This document shows, in pieces, positions 46,081-57,988 of a DNA stretch of 64,000 bases. Source of the DNA: Hydractinia symbiolongicarpus. Lineage: Eukaryota; Cnidaria; Hydrozoa; Anthoathecata; Hydractiniidae. The DNA is taken from positions 10,974,001 to 11,038,000 of the forward strand of contig NC_079882.1 in assembly GCF_029227915.1 (NCBI RefSeq). The letters are read 5' to 3'. Both the position numbers and the translations under genes were made by a program. Below the pieces are notes generated by a model. It was given only the letters and a program-made list of their open reading frames with translations, did no database searches and was not told where the DNA came from. Within the stretch, counting starts at the first letter, position 1. Every line of letters begins with the position of its first letter.

Positions 46081-47269
46081 TTACATTGGCGAATCGGGAC
46101 TGTTTATTGGGGAGTAACCATATCCCTTTTTATCTTTCTTCCATTTGACACGTCGATTTTGAAACCAGATTTTAACTTGTTTTTCCGTTAAATCCAACAT
46201 GGCTGCTATTTGAATCCGTCTTAACCGGGATAAATATCGGTTATTTTGAAATTCTTTTTCCAGTTCCAACAGCTGAATGCTGGTGTATGCAGTGCGTATT
46301 CTTTTGACTTTCCCACAAAGTTGTTGTTGTTGTTGTTGTTGTTGCATTTGGAGGCGACGGCTTTCCATTTCTCGGACTAAAATAAACAAAAAAAATGAAT
46401 AACAACATCAGTAATGATATTTTTAGTGGGGTTGAATTTGTATTTTATACCGAATAACGCAGCATGCAGCATAATTTAGCGCGGTTATTTTATAATAACA
46501 AAGCTCTTCTTCTGCAGCAGATTGATACTGGTTTTAGCTCTCTTCAGCAGGTAGTCTTTTACTAAAAGAGTCTCGAAGGCGCGTATTTTGTTACAAAAGA
46601 TTTTTCGCAATGCCGAAGAGTACTGTGGAAAAAAAATACGCGCCAACTTGCCGAAATTACATTTGTGCTGAAGAAAGAGAAAGAAAGTTTCATTTAAAAT
46701 GTGTAGAATTCTCAAAATGAGTAAAAAAAATAAATTAAATACGATATATTCTATTTACCATAGTTTGGGTTGAACTGCATTCTTTGTCCTGTTAATGGTG
46801 ACCCTAAAGGATACATTCTTTGTCTTTCGTTTCCGTAAATATGTCTGGAACAATGTTGCGAGTCTCTACCAAACGGATAAATCTTTTGAGAAGGCGCTGC
46901 TTCTCCTTCCCTTGGACCCGGTTCACATATCGTACATATAGGTTGTGGAGTGTGTGGCTGGCAGCATGTGCACATTGTGGGGCCGCGCATGCTACACATC
47001 GATGAAGGTGTATGATTCGATCGCTCCATAGTATGATGGCGTTCCAAATTGTGGTGTCGTTCAATATGTGGAGGAGTGGTTGGCGATCTCGGTGACGATC
47101 CAGGCGAGTGTGAATACACCCTTGTTGCACCCAAAGGCGAGTGTCGATAGTGCGGAGAATAATCTGACGCGGGTGATGATTGTCCGGACTCGAGTGTTGA
47201 TGGCGGCTGCCTCATTATCAGCTTTTGTTTTTCATGTATGATGGTATCGATTAAAAATGATTTAGACAT
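46081..47269 (-). CDS. Gsx: Gsx/cnox-2 ParaHox homeobox transcription factor
   Basis: Two exons on the minus strand, 47269-46759 and 46376-46081, are joined across a 382-bp intron with GT-AG borders and a G|TC split codon, giving 268 residues. The N-terminus [11 protein letters not shown] matches the Gsx signature (MxRSFLVDSLI). A Ser/Pro/His-rich stretch follows ([14 protein letters not shown]; repeated ERHH), then a cysteine cluster ([17 protein letters not shown]) and an eight-residue glutamine run at the start of exon 2. The homeodomain is full length: [68 protein letters not shown] and KWKKDKK are typical of cnidarian Gsx (cnox-2, anthox2). Family roles include neural patterning and neurogenesis; in this animal it would act as a nuclear DNA-binding regulator. 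The glutamine run is encoded by CAA/CAG repeats and may vary in length. Confidence 0.92.
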
Positions 47270-47400
47270 TTTTTCTATCTATTCCAACAAAACTTCTTCG
47301 ATTTAATTTCTTTTTGCTAATTTCCACCTTCCCTTTCTTAAACGACCTTCTCGACCGAGTGGTAGCTAATAATATCTCTTAATAATAACCACGGTCGTCA

Positions 47401-47408
47401 TATTTATA
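47401..47408 (-). promoter_or_regulatory. Candidate TATA box of the Gsx gene
   Basis: TATAAATA on the minus strand, about 130 bases upstream of the Gsx ATG. That would place a start site near 47375 and a leader of about 105 bases. Position and match are good, but AT-rich DNA gives many such matches. Confidence 0.35.
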
Positions 47409-47409
47409 T

Positions 47410-50400
47410 TCTCAATAGGTTTGCACATGCGCAGAAGGTTTGAATAGAACAAAATTGTTTAACAATTGCGCATGTGAAATGTTTTCAAAAGACTTTCTCA
47501 TTGTTAGCATAAAACGTCTTAATTAAACCTGCATAAATTATGAAGAATTCTTTTCAAAAAGTTATTCAGCATAGGCGGATACCGCCAAAATCAAAAGCAA
47601 ATCGAAAAATAAATAAAAACATACTGAAAGACCACCTTGTGGAATCTTTGCCTGGAGAAAAACTTTTGATAAAAATATACATGTATACATAAAAAAAATA
47701 AAAAAGAAAATAATTTTAGGTTTTTGAGAGTAAAACGACATTATTTTTGAGGTTTAAAACTTTGAGGTTTATAATGTGTTTGCACGCATGTAATAAAAGA
47801 TGGCGCCAAAACTATGTATCCAAACTTAATTCCATTTTAGCGTATTTTTTTCGAGGCTCGATACTAACTTTTTCACAAGTGGTTATTTTTTGATGTTTTT
47901 TTGATAGCGCAGCTGATAAAAGTCTTAATTTGAATAAAGTTCATTAATTTTATCTTTTTTCCCATTCTTTACCGTATCTTAAACTATTAAACAAAATATA
48001 ATCCAAAACAAATAGCTTCAAATAGTCTTTGCGAAGTCGACAGGTTTTTTGTTCATCTAATTTCTTCTTTTCCTCTCTTTTTTTTATGCTTGCAAATTCG
48101 CTTATATATGATGAATTGAAAAAGTCGTTTTTACTGCATTACTTAACATATTTTTCTTATTTATTGTTCATTTTTAATATTTTAGATTTTAATTTAATTT
48201 ATAGAAAAATATGTGTTATTACCGACTTATTTGGCTTTGCAGGAGTTCTCTTTTAAATAAATTTAACAAAATTTATTTTGAAGTGATGTTTTTCTTTTGT
48301 CGCTCCTTACTGTTAATATTTGTGTAAAAAATACATCAGGAAGAGAAAAAAACAAAACAAATGGAAATGTTTTAAAGAAAAATTGGGGGAAAACTAGAAA
48401 AAAACTAAAAAAGAAAAATCAAGTATTGACAGAATAAAATCTCATGATAATTTCCTTTTTAACATCACGTACAATCTACTATTCCTTATAATTATAGCTG
48501 GAGTAAATTGACTCTAAGTCTATTTGAAATCAGCCAATAGCATCAAATGGTCAAACAACACTGTGTTTATATTGCATCGAAGGAGGTACAACTTCAGACA
48601 TAACTGAACGTATCAACCTTGGTTGCTAATGCTGGAAATGTAGTTCTTCACTTTAAAAGTTATTTTTACACCATTCAACATATTTTGAAAGATGTTAAAC
48701 GTCAATTATGTACATCTAGTAGTTCAAAAAAAGGAAATTAGCCTTCTTTTTTTTCAATTTAGATATTTATTTCAAGCCAAGGTTGCAAAAATCACTGTAA
48801 CATCTAGTCTTTTAACGAAAAAAAAAACTGCCTCTCCTATAAGAGGGTTTAAAAACAGTTAATTGTTAAAAAACGATAAAATATAAGCTTGCGTAAATAT
48901 TTTTTCTAAACCAGTTACGTAATGGATGGTTAGGTTAAAAGATAAATAAAAAAAAAATAAAAAAATTTAGCCCTGTTACCCAACGTGATATTGATTTTTG
49001 TGGACGTGTAGAATACCGTCCATTAGAACAAAACAATAACACAAACTAATATAGAAGTCGCCAAAACTTTGTCTAGACACGTGATCAATAAAAGTGAGAT
49101 CTTTAAACGAAAACACAACTTTAGCCTAATGAAATAATTACCAATGTCCATCCTCACATAGAAGAATGTCTGCATTGGAAATGTTTTATGCATAATGAGA
49201 ACAATGCTTTTGATAGTAACGTCTACGATACAAACTGAATTAGACCTAAACATTGAATCATTCTCTGTCTATGATCAGACCTCGACAATGGCTTCTTCCC
49301 AGGACCTTAACACTGATAGAGAAATCCGAACAAGGATAAGAAATTTGGATTGTTTTTTATGAGTTATATATCAGTAAATAAATGCATATGAAATAAATAA
49401 ACACAGAACAAGAATGTGAAGGTATATGAAAATTTAAATCGCTTTGTCCATAACGGAAACATGTGTTAAAAAAAAAAAGTTTCCAGGAAAACAGCTATCA
49501 ACTACAAGATGATCAAAATAAATTTTTAGGACGACCAAAACCTTATTGAGACTACATTTACAATTTTATTTTCATCAATAACATATTTTTTATATATATG
49601 GAAAATAAAACGAAGACAAAGAAATAATTATGAAATAAAAATGTGAACAATCATGACATTGTAGCCTGTTTTTTATATACTTAATAATAAAAGATGGCGA
49701 CAAATTGATGTCATGATAAGTCCTTTTAAATTTTTTTTTTATTCTAAATTTTTTCCTGTTTCTTTTTATAGTTCCGTGTAAACAAACACATCCCTTAAAG
49801 AGGCGTGCATACTTTTCAGTAATCGCAGCTCCAAATTAAAACTTTTGAACGAAAACAAAAGCTTCGATAAGTGTCCCATGTTTTCCTTCATTTAATTAGT
49901 CGGGTTTTTAAATTCAGATTGATAAAAGAAGAGATAGGAAGGTGTATTTAACTACACAAAGATTGCAAAACAATAAAATTAAATTAACTCCGAAAACTCC
50001 ACCGCCGATTTTATTTTATTTGTTTTTGATATATACAAAGGAAGAAAATTTTATTTAGCAAAGTAAAAATGACGAAGTTAAGTACACCTTTAGGCAAATG
50101 CCTATAAAGTAAAATTTGGCTAATTTGGGTAGCAAGCTATAAGAAATTAACAGTTCAAGCTCCTTCAGGGAGAGTCGGTTGGAATAGTAAAATGGACCCG
50201 AATTAACTTTTGATTTTTCTTCTTCTTTATTTCCATCTGCAAATTTTGATAAACGTAATTAAAGAATTCCATGGAACTTGAATAAAAAAGTTATAGTCTT
50301 TTGTAAAATGTTATCAGGAAGGAATGAAAATTCAAAACATCTATATAAAACCTATTTCTTTCCACTGATAAGCGGCGATCAAGAAGACAAAAAGCATTCA

Positions 50401-51480
50401 ATTTTATTTCATGATTGCTTTTTATTTGTTATTACGTCACAACTAAAAAGTCGGGAAAAACGATTTCCCACGACAAAATATTCGTTTAACGTGTTTTTCT
50501 ATATTAGGCAAAATTCATAACAAAATTCAGTTCAATAAGGATATCGTTTCTTTTCATAAACCAAATGTCAATTTTTTTTAATCTTACAATACGACCGACA
50601 ATGTGCCGACTGTTTTACGTCTGTTCTTCCTGCATGTCAACACGTGTTTTACAAAATAAATGTATTTAACACAAAACGACATTTGTCGTCTTCGAAAATC
50701 GAGTCTCGTGTGAGTGCGATATCATTATTGTTTCTCTATTCTTAACTGAATTCTAAAAACAAATATTTATCCATATGATATTTTCAATCCTTAATATCTA
50801 AAGGAATTCAAACACACAAACAAACATCATTATTTTCAAGTTTTATGTATCTGTTCCCTCAAAAACAACATTTAGAATTCTGACGTCTAAATAAGAGATA
50901 ATTTTATTTTGTTTATAATGTTATCAACATGTTCTTCTTTTTCATTCTTATATTTGTTTTCAATTCGTCTGAAAGCTACATTTCGTGACGATTTCTTCCT
51001 GGTTCCTCATATACCCAACTGTCTAGAGACCCTTATACGCGTTAGAAATCATGAAGCGACTGATTACGGTGTTGTAAATCGTTGTTGTTGAAAGATCTAC
51101 ATAATAATTACCCGTGCAAAATGGTACCTTAAGTAGCGAGACGCACGCAATGCGGTGTAAAAAACACGGGCGAACTAGTTTTACAATATTAGCTGACACA
51201 TAAACACTTGTTTGTTTGAACTTTAATCCCTCTTAAGGGTTTTAGATTTTGAGCCTAAAGGGGATTAATTTTTGCGATTGTTTAATTTACAAAAGATTAT
51301 TTTTGCGATCTGATGAAAACCGCGAAAGTCGTGGGCTTTTAAAACATATTATCCCTCGCAAAACTACTTTTTTCAATATAAATAAATTTGCTAATTAGAA
51401 TGTAGCAATATTTATGATAATTTTTGCAAACAATGTCTATCAAAAAATGGACAAAATATGCACGAAATGGAAACTATTGG
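47410..51480. other. Upstream region of Gsx, no gene recognised
   Basis: About 4 kb of AT-rich DNA upstream of the homeobox gene. Frames at 48029-48256, 49023-49253, 50278-50520 and 50909-51091 are short and unrecognised. It may hold Gsx cis-regulatory DNA but I see no specific element. No other ParaHox or Hox gene is present. Confidence 0.35.
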
Positions 51481-51829
51481 TTGTTTTTTCTAAAATTAGC
51501 GGACAGTCCAACATATTAGGGAGCAGCATACAAAAATAATGAAAAACTGAATAATTTTAAAATATTTATTTTAAACACTTTAAAACTTTACAAGAAATGT
51601 CAGCTTTTACAGCCTCAATTTTCCTCGCAAACCAGTCAATCAACTTTTGTTGTCCATAAAACTTATACATAACTGGTATTTATTTTAAGTTATATTACGT
51701 TCAATTTATTTGTTTTCTTCTTTTTTGTGTCTAAGTCAAGCACAGTACCCGCTAATTCTTTAAGTTAGACATTTCGTATACAAAATCGCATTTTCTTTAA
51801 ATTTTGAGCTTTCATTGCAAAACTTTCTA

Positions 51830-51905
51830 AAAGACGGACACCTCTGATTAGCGGACACTTTCTTCATGCACCAACAGTGTCGGCTAATTAGAGAGAATAC
51901 TGTAG
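51830..51905. mobile_element. Terminal fragment of a Tigger/pogo-like element
   Basis: GACGGACACCTCTGATTAGC, then GGACACTTTC and a right end reading GGCTAATTAGAGAGAATACT(GTA). In reverse complement this is TACAGTATTCTCTCTAATTA, a pogo/Tigger-style terminus with a TA border. Similar motifs recur at 53330-53390 and 56190-56275. No transposase was found. Confidence 0.45.
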
Positions 51906-53329
51906 TTTTTTTTTGAAAAAAAATAAAATAAAAAAATAATGTTTCTGAAGGTTGTCTTTTTGCAGAGAAAGGTTTGCTTCACACACTTTCAGTCGATTCG
52001 TGTGGTAAATGGTTGTATTTTTTGAACGTTCTTAGTAAAAAACAAAAACAAAATCAATATTACGTATATTTAATAAAAATTGCAACCTTTTTAATTGGCG
52101 CCAAACATGCAGTACTCACACGCTGTATTTTTAAAATATACCGAATACTTAAACATGCATACGATAGCTATCATGCTCAAATTAATAAACGAAAGAAAAA
52201 AAATATCTTGCCACTAGTATGTTTTGATAAACGTTTCGTCCAAACCTGTGCTACAGAAATTACTTTATGCAATGTTGGCGCTCTTTTTCTTATTTGAAAA
52301 CCATAAACAAAGACCGTTACCAGAAATCGACAAACTTTAAAATTTATGTTTTTGTTGCCAGCCTAGTAAGAGTTTGTAAATTAACAAATGTGTGTGAAAA
52401 GAAATAGGCATAATATGTATTCAAATCTTTGCAGAAAAAACAAAAAAGTCATTTATAAATTGGAAATACGCATATTCCCCTGCTATTATCACAACACTAA
52501 TCCTAACCCTTACCCAGATGCACACAAAATAATCGGTTAATACACATACACGAAACATGAAGCTCAAATCTTTTAAAAAAACGGAGCAATTTACAAGCAA
52601 CAGTAATACATGAACTTAAGCAGCACTGAGCTTTAACCAAAATGGTAAGTAGCTTAAAAATTTCTATAACATATACACACTTTTATCTCCCCCTATCAAT
52701 GACAGAAAACGTTAGTTGAAAGAAACCTAGTCCTAAAGTCATGACGGGGGGGAATAGAATGTAATAAGAAATTGATGTCATTTTTAGGTATAATTAATAT
52801 ACATGTAAAAAATTAATTAAACTTCTAAAAAAAGACGTGAAAAAAATGGTCATTAATCATGCGCGTAACAAAGAAATATTGGCGCACTTCTTATTCATAG
52901 ACGCTTAATCGTTTTTGTAAACAAAATCGCAACATGCAGGTATGCTCAAACAATCAAGATCAAATCAATCGAAAATCTAAAAACGGAACACTATAAAATA
53001 TTTGTATTTATGCGCAACAAAAGTTTTCTTACTTTGTGAATAAAAAAGAACGAGATTCTAATCACGTTGAGAACTCAAACTCTGACATACGGTTTATTTT
53101 TAGATCTTATTTACAAACGAATTTTTACAGGGTGGACGAATTCGTTTTGAAAATGAATGAGCCAATGTAATGAATAGGAAGCTACAAAATGTTTGAAATT
53201 TTAGACCACTCGGCCAACGTTTTGATGTTTTAATAATTTCAAAAAAAAAATAGCTTTCATTCAAGGCCAATACAATTTATATTTATTAAAAAATTTTATA
53301 CCTAAAGATTTGTCAATAAACTCCATAAA

Positions 53330-53395
53330 AAAAGCTCTCTAAAGCGGAGAGTCTAAAAAAGTGGACACCTCCTTAAAGCGAACACTTTTTCCAGG
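53330..53395. mobile_element. Second Tigger/pogo-like terminal fragment
   Basis: GCTCTCTAAAGCGGAGAGTC, then GTGGACACCTCCTTAAAGCG and AACACTTTTTCCAGG. It has the same repeated GCGGACACC grammar as the fragments at 51.8 and 56.2 kb. Non-coding. Confidence 0.4.
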
Positions 53396-53680
53396 CCCCA
53401 CATGGGTTTTCCCCCAGAACTTACTTTTATAAATCGGCATGCCCAGGGGTTAGGCAGCCTAGGCAATTGCCTAAGTCTAATTTTGTGGTCGTAGAAAAAA
53501 CATTCTATAGATAGAATTATCCAAAAAAAACAGAATTATTTTTGTAAATTTGTTTTTGGCATCCGGCTCATTTCGACATCATGACGATGCGGCGTTTTAT
53601 TAATTTTTTTATCATTGATATTTTACTCAAAAGCAAACCCGGGGCGATGTTAGGCAAAAATGTCCATTCGCCTAAAACGT

Positions 53681-53763
53681 CCGCGGGTTTTAAAGTTCCG
53701 AATGAATGAAAATCACAGATGGAAGAAAAAACGCCTAAAACGTCCGCGGGTTTTCAAGTTCCA
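53681..53763. repeat. Direct repeat of about 30 bp around CCGCGGG
   Basis: GCCTAAAACGTCCGCGGGTT, continuing to TTAAAGTTCC (from 53681), recurs about 51 bases later (from 53732) with one change (TTCAAGTTCC). It is GC-rich in an AT-rich setting. Confidence 0.75.
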
Positions 53764-53818
53764 ATGGACGACAAGTGGATGCTTCTTTTTCAACATGGTT
53801 TAGCTGGGTCAGGTCCAA

Positions 53819-55031
53819 TTGCAGGAAGCACCTCAAGTGGCTAGAATAAATCAAAGCAATTGTATGCTAGCTAAGTTAAATGAAGAAGTTTTGAGTTTAG
53901 AAACCCTTTCAGATATTAAAAGGATTGGAAATGCTGGAGGGAAGTATTGTTGCCACTTATGCCATGTTGATGTCTTAAACCAAACCTTCATCCTGCCTCT
54001 GCAAAAGACAATGAATACATTGCTTTAAAGTAAGTAACACTTCATATATTTTAGTTTTTACTGCTGCTGGATTTAAGGCACTTTTGTGTCAAGAACTATT
54101 CTTAAAAGTGGTAAACCACCAGATGTTCTTACAAAACGTGTGATTTAAAAAATCTCTTTCTTATCAAAACAAAAGGTTTTAACTTGACCTCGATCAAATG
54201 GATTGTTTGTTCATTAATGCCAATGCTAAACGAGATAACTGAGGCAATTTATGTAAACACTGTCTTGGCGGTCAAAAAATGTTTGGAGGTGTATGTTAAG
54301 TTTTGTATAGAGTATTGCTAAGCTGCATGTATTAGTTGGAATTGTGATAGTTTTTTGTTTATTGTCTTAAGGTCACAGGCTTCGTGTAGCCGTTTATGCA
54401 ACTGTGTATCTTTGTGTCCGTGTGGAAAAGGAATAATTCTTGCAAGATAACTAAATGTAAATAGGTCTGTAGATCGCCTTTCCCTGGGGATTTACAGATA
54501 GGTAATATTCGAATGTTGTCAGTCCCTGAAATCATACGCACTCGGATATGTGCTCCTGTTAAGCAGGCAGACGACAACAAGTTCAAAATAATTTCTGTTC
54601 TCTAAAAATCGATGTTTACAGTATGAGATATACTTAAACGTCAAAGGATTCTACCTCGTCCCAACGTCAAATTTACGTTTAGCATATACTTTTCGATTGT
54701 GAGTGTCCCTAAGAACTTTGACTTCGTTGGAACAGTAGATTTTATATACAACATCCCACTGCTCATTTTAAAAACTTTTAAGAACACGAGAAGATCCTTA
54801 ACTTTCCCATGCTGCTTTTAATTGTGATAAAATTGCTAAAAACAAAAGAATGAAACAATACCTAATCTAAGAATAGTCCAAGTTTGTTGTATAATATTTC
54901 TTCTTTTTTGTTGAGCAATACAACATATATAATTTTGTTTTAGGAATAGATATATTGATGTCAGCCATGATGAATATTCTTCTGACAATGAAAATCACCA
55001 TCAATTAAAGAACACAGGAGATTCATTATGA
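53819..55031 (+). CDS. Unrecognised two-exon gene or retro-pseudogene
   Basis: The first exon seems to start after the acceptor CCAATTGCAG at 53823 and reads EAPQVARINQSNCMLAKLN, EEVLSLETLSDIKRIGNAGG and KYCCHLCHVDV, ending at the donor AAA|GTAAGT near 54030. The second exon, after TTTTAG at about 54945, reads NRYIDVSHDEYSSDNENHHQ and LKNTGDSL, ending TGA at 55031. The second exon joins in frame with PNLHPASAKDNEYIALK at the end of exon 1, but that frame differs by one base from the KYCCHLCHVDV frame, so a one-base deletion near 53975 is implied. AATAAA signals at 55388 and 55716 could end the transcript. No family is recognised; exons may be missing upstream. Confidence 0.4.
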
Positions 55032-56189
55032 ATCCTTATAATATTGGAAAACTGTAAACAATGGATATATATCTATATATCAAATGGATGGATATGATAT
55101 CAAAATAACTTGTACTGATAGAAATGATTTTCACGTAAAATGATACCGATCGAAACAAGAACTGCATGTTAAAGAACGTTCTGTTGTCGTTAGAATTTGT
55201 ATATATATATATGTTGCTTTTTGTATGAGAATCTTCAGAATTGACCTAGTTACTAAAACTTTTTTAAAGATTTTAAAGTATTAAACTACTTTTTAAAAAT
55301 AGTTGACAGGGGCATGTGAGGGTAAATAATATGCAGACATGTTAAATGTTTTGATGTTATTTTTCTGATTTCTAACTCTTTTCTGGCTTAATAAACTGCT
55401 TAACTTTTGTGGAAATTTTTTAACAATAAAATTAATGCTTAATAGAAATTGGTGCAAAACTACACCAGTAACCTTAATATTAAACTATATTAACTTCATA
55501 AAGGGGTAACTACTATATACTTTTTGTAGACGTTAATTATGCGTTGCTATCTTACACGTGCTGCTTTTGTTTTTGCATTTGCATGTCGTTAACTCAGGCT
55601 GTAATTTTCCAAACAATAATTCTACGTTGCACTGCTGTTGACTATCTATTCCTAAAATTGTCTTGTAATGTAATTTTTTGTGGTATTATTAGCTATTAGA
55701 CTTATTGCATATTTTGAAATAAAGTAACTCCACAAATTTGTAACTTGGCGATTACTTGTACTCGTATTAAATGCGTAAAAAATAAAAAAGATGCTTAGAT
55801 GATACCAGTGTGGTATGTCATTCAAAGAAACTGTGGCAACGCTAACCTTGTTTCGAGTCTAATTTACCAAACGGAGTTTTCCATCCGCATATTTTAGCGA
55901 GGATACCAGTGTTAAACTACGGAGGTTACTTTTATTTATTGGGCTATAAAGACACTTTCGTTTCTAATCTAGGAAAGATTTTTAATAACTAAAAACCTCA
56001 CTTTTGGAAAGATTTTAGCTCCTTTTATAATAAAAACACAAAACGCCCGCTTTACCTCGTACAACAGCACAACCCTTGATATTACTTTGCCAAAAAATCA
56101 ATGAAATTTTGCCTAACCAGAAAAAAATCCTAGATCCGCCCCTGATGCCAATGGATTTCCAGTTTCGGTAAAGTAGATTTTTTGCCAAT
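55032..56189. other. 3' flank, no gene
   Basis: AT-rich. Holds two AATAAA signals (55388, 55716) compatible with the gene ending at 55031. The frame at 56015-56218 is not convincing. Confidence 0.35.
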
Positions 56190-56277
56190 AATAAGTAAAA
56201 CCTCTCCAATGCGGACACCTCTCTAGAGCGGGCAAAAATTTGGTCCTGAAAGTGTCCGCTTTAAAGAGTTTTAACTG
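56190..56277. mobile_element. Tigger/pogo-like terminal fragment
   Basis: CCTCTCCAATGCGGACACCT, then GAAAGTGTCCGCTTTAAAGA and GTTTTAACTGTA. The reverse complement of the right end is TACAGTTAAAACTCTTTAAA, a pogo/Tigger-like terminus ending at TA. No coding sequence. Confidence 0.45.
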
Positions 56278-57988
56278 TATTTCTATTAGTAAATCGCAAT
56301 TTTTCGAACTACACATCTGGAAATCAAATTGTAAACTAGCTAGTACGATAGCTTTCAATATTACAGCTTTACTTATCCTGAAAGACGCCCTTTAGAAAGG
56401 AAATACCAAAAATTCATATGCCAGCAAATGACATATCTTTTTTACAATTTATGATCACGAGTTCAAAAATTTTGTGTTAGTTCTGGGTACATTAAGGCTA
56501 GGTATTCTCATTTTTTCTTTATGTTTTGCTCAAAACGCTCTTATTTTTAATATCATAAAGTAAGCAACGGAATATATTAAGATTTTGCAAAAACTGTGAA
56601 ACAATAAAGAAAAAAATCAATCAGCAGCCAGATGCAAATCAAAATTTACTGCAGTCGAAGTTGTGGTGCAGTATTGCAGCATGCTGGGAGCTTTTTTATG
56701 TATTATATTTTTTTATATTCTGCTGTAAAATGCAATGATCAGCTAAGCAATACAGAAATATGGCATAAATTATTCATTTCATTCGTTCGAATAGTAGCTA
56801 ATTCTATTCCTGCACAACGTGAAAGATGCGCCTACTTCACATGCACCCTAAGCATGCCATATAAACATATTTTTAAGATCTCACAAAGTTTTCGGCTAAG
56901 TGTGCCTGTTTGGTTAAGTAACCGTGCTTAGCCAACCGTGCCGTCTCGTGTACGCCTCTCCTGCATAAACATGCTGAAAGTAATGATGGCATTATTTTAT
57001 TTAGAAAAGAATGGAGATGGAAAATACAATAACATTAGAACGGTAGTAATGATTAATTAGACAATAAAGTAATTTCAAATACTTGTTAAACGAGAGAATG
57101 TCTAACTTAGCAAGCTGTCTACGCACCAAATAACGCATTTTATCATTATTTAAACACTCACTGTGCTTACATTTTGTCACGATTTTGAAGATGTACCGCC
57201 TTTTTTGCACGAAGTAATGAATATGTAACAGTATCAAACTAACAAGCAAGATTGTAAAAAAGAAAGTTTTTTACATTATTACATTCCTATAATATTTCGC
57301 GCAGCCAATGTTTGGTCAATAGAAATTAACCCATTTTTTAACATCCATCGATATATACGAGGTATAATTACTTTTTAAAAAAGCACTTTTAACATAGAGC
57401 TTTATAAAACAACATTTCTTTTGATGTACATATACTTGTCCCTCACATACTAAATTTAGTCGAAATTTAAATTTAATTTTTTTAAAGAAAATGATGACGT
57501 CAGCAAAAAATAACGTCAGCGTTATTTTTTTGATGTCAAATCACTCGTATTTCTTCTGTTTTAGTTAGTTACTGTGCCAAGTTTTATAGTCATAGCATTT
57601 GTCCTTTCTTAAATTTAACAGGAGTGGTAAAATTAATCACCTCCCCCCCCCCCCCCGTAATCCTAGCCCTAAAAAAGGGTTGAGCAAATACCCGGTGAGT
57701 TTACATTGGACTTTAATAATTCACTTTATTTAGCCACAGTATTTTTCATCTGACCCTGACATAATTTTAAATCGAAATAGAACAGAATCAACAAAATTTA
57801 CTATTTACCGTACTTTTTGATAATCACCTGTTTCTTTTGTTTTGTCTAAATATCTTAACTTCGCAGCATAATCTTAGCAACAGAGGAATTTAATAAATTT
57901 TAATGTTTATCATTTCATAATTTAAACGTTCTTGTGATCCAAAACTTACATCTTAACCTCGACGCAAGAGTTTGTTGTAAGCTTACAA
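56278..57988. other. Intergenic upstream of the 353-residue gene
   Basis: AT-rich, with a 14-base C run at about 57643. Frames at 56632-56931 and 57001-57249 show no domain. Part of it presumably holds the promoter of the gene starting at 57989. Confidence 0.35.
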
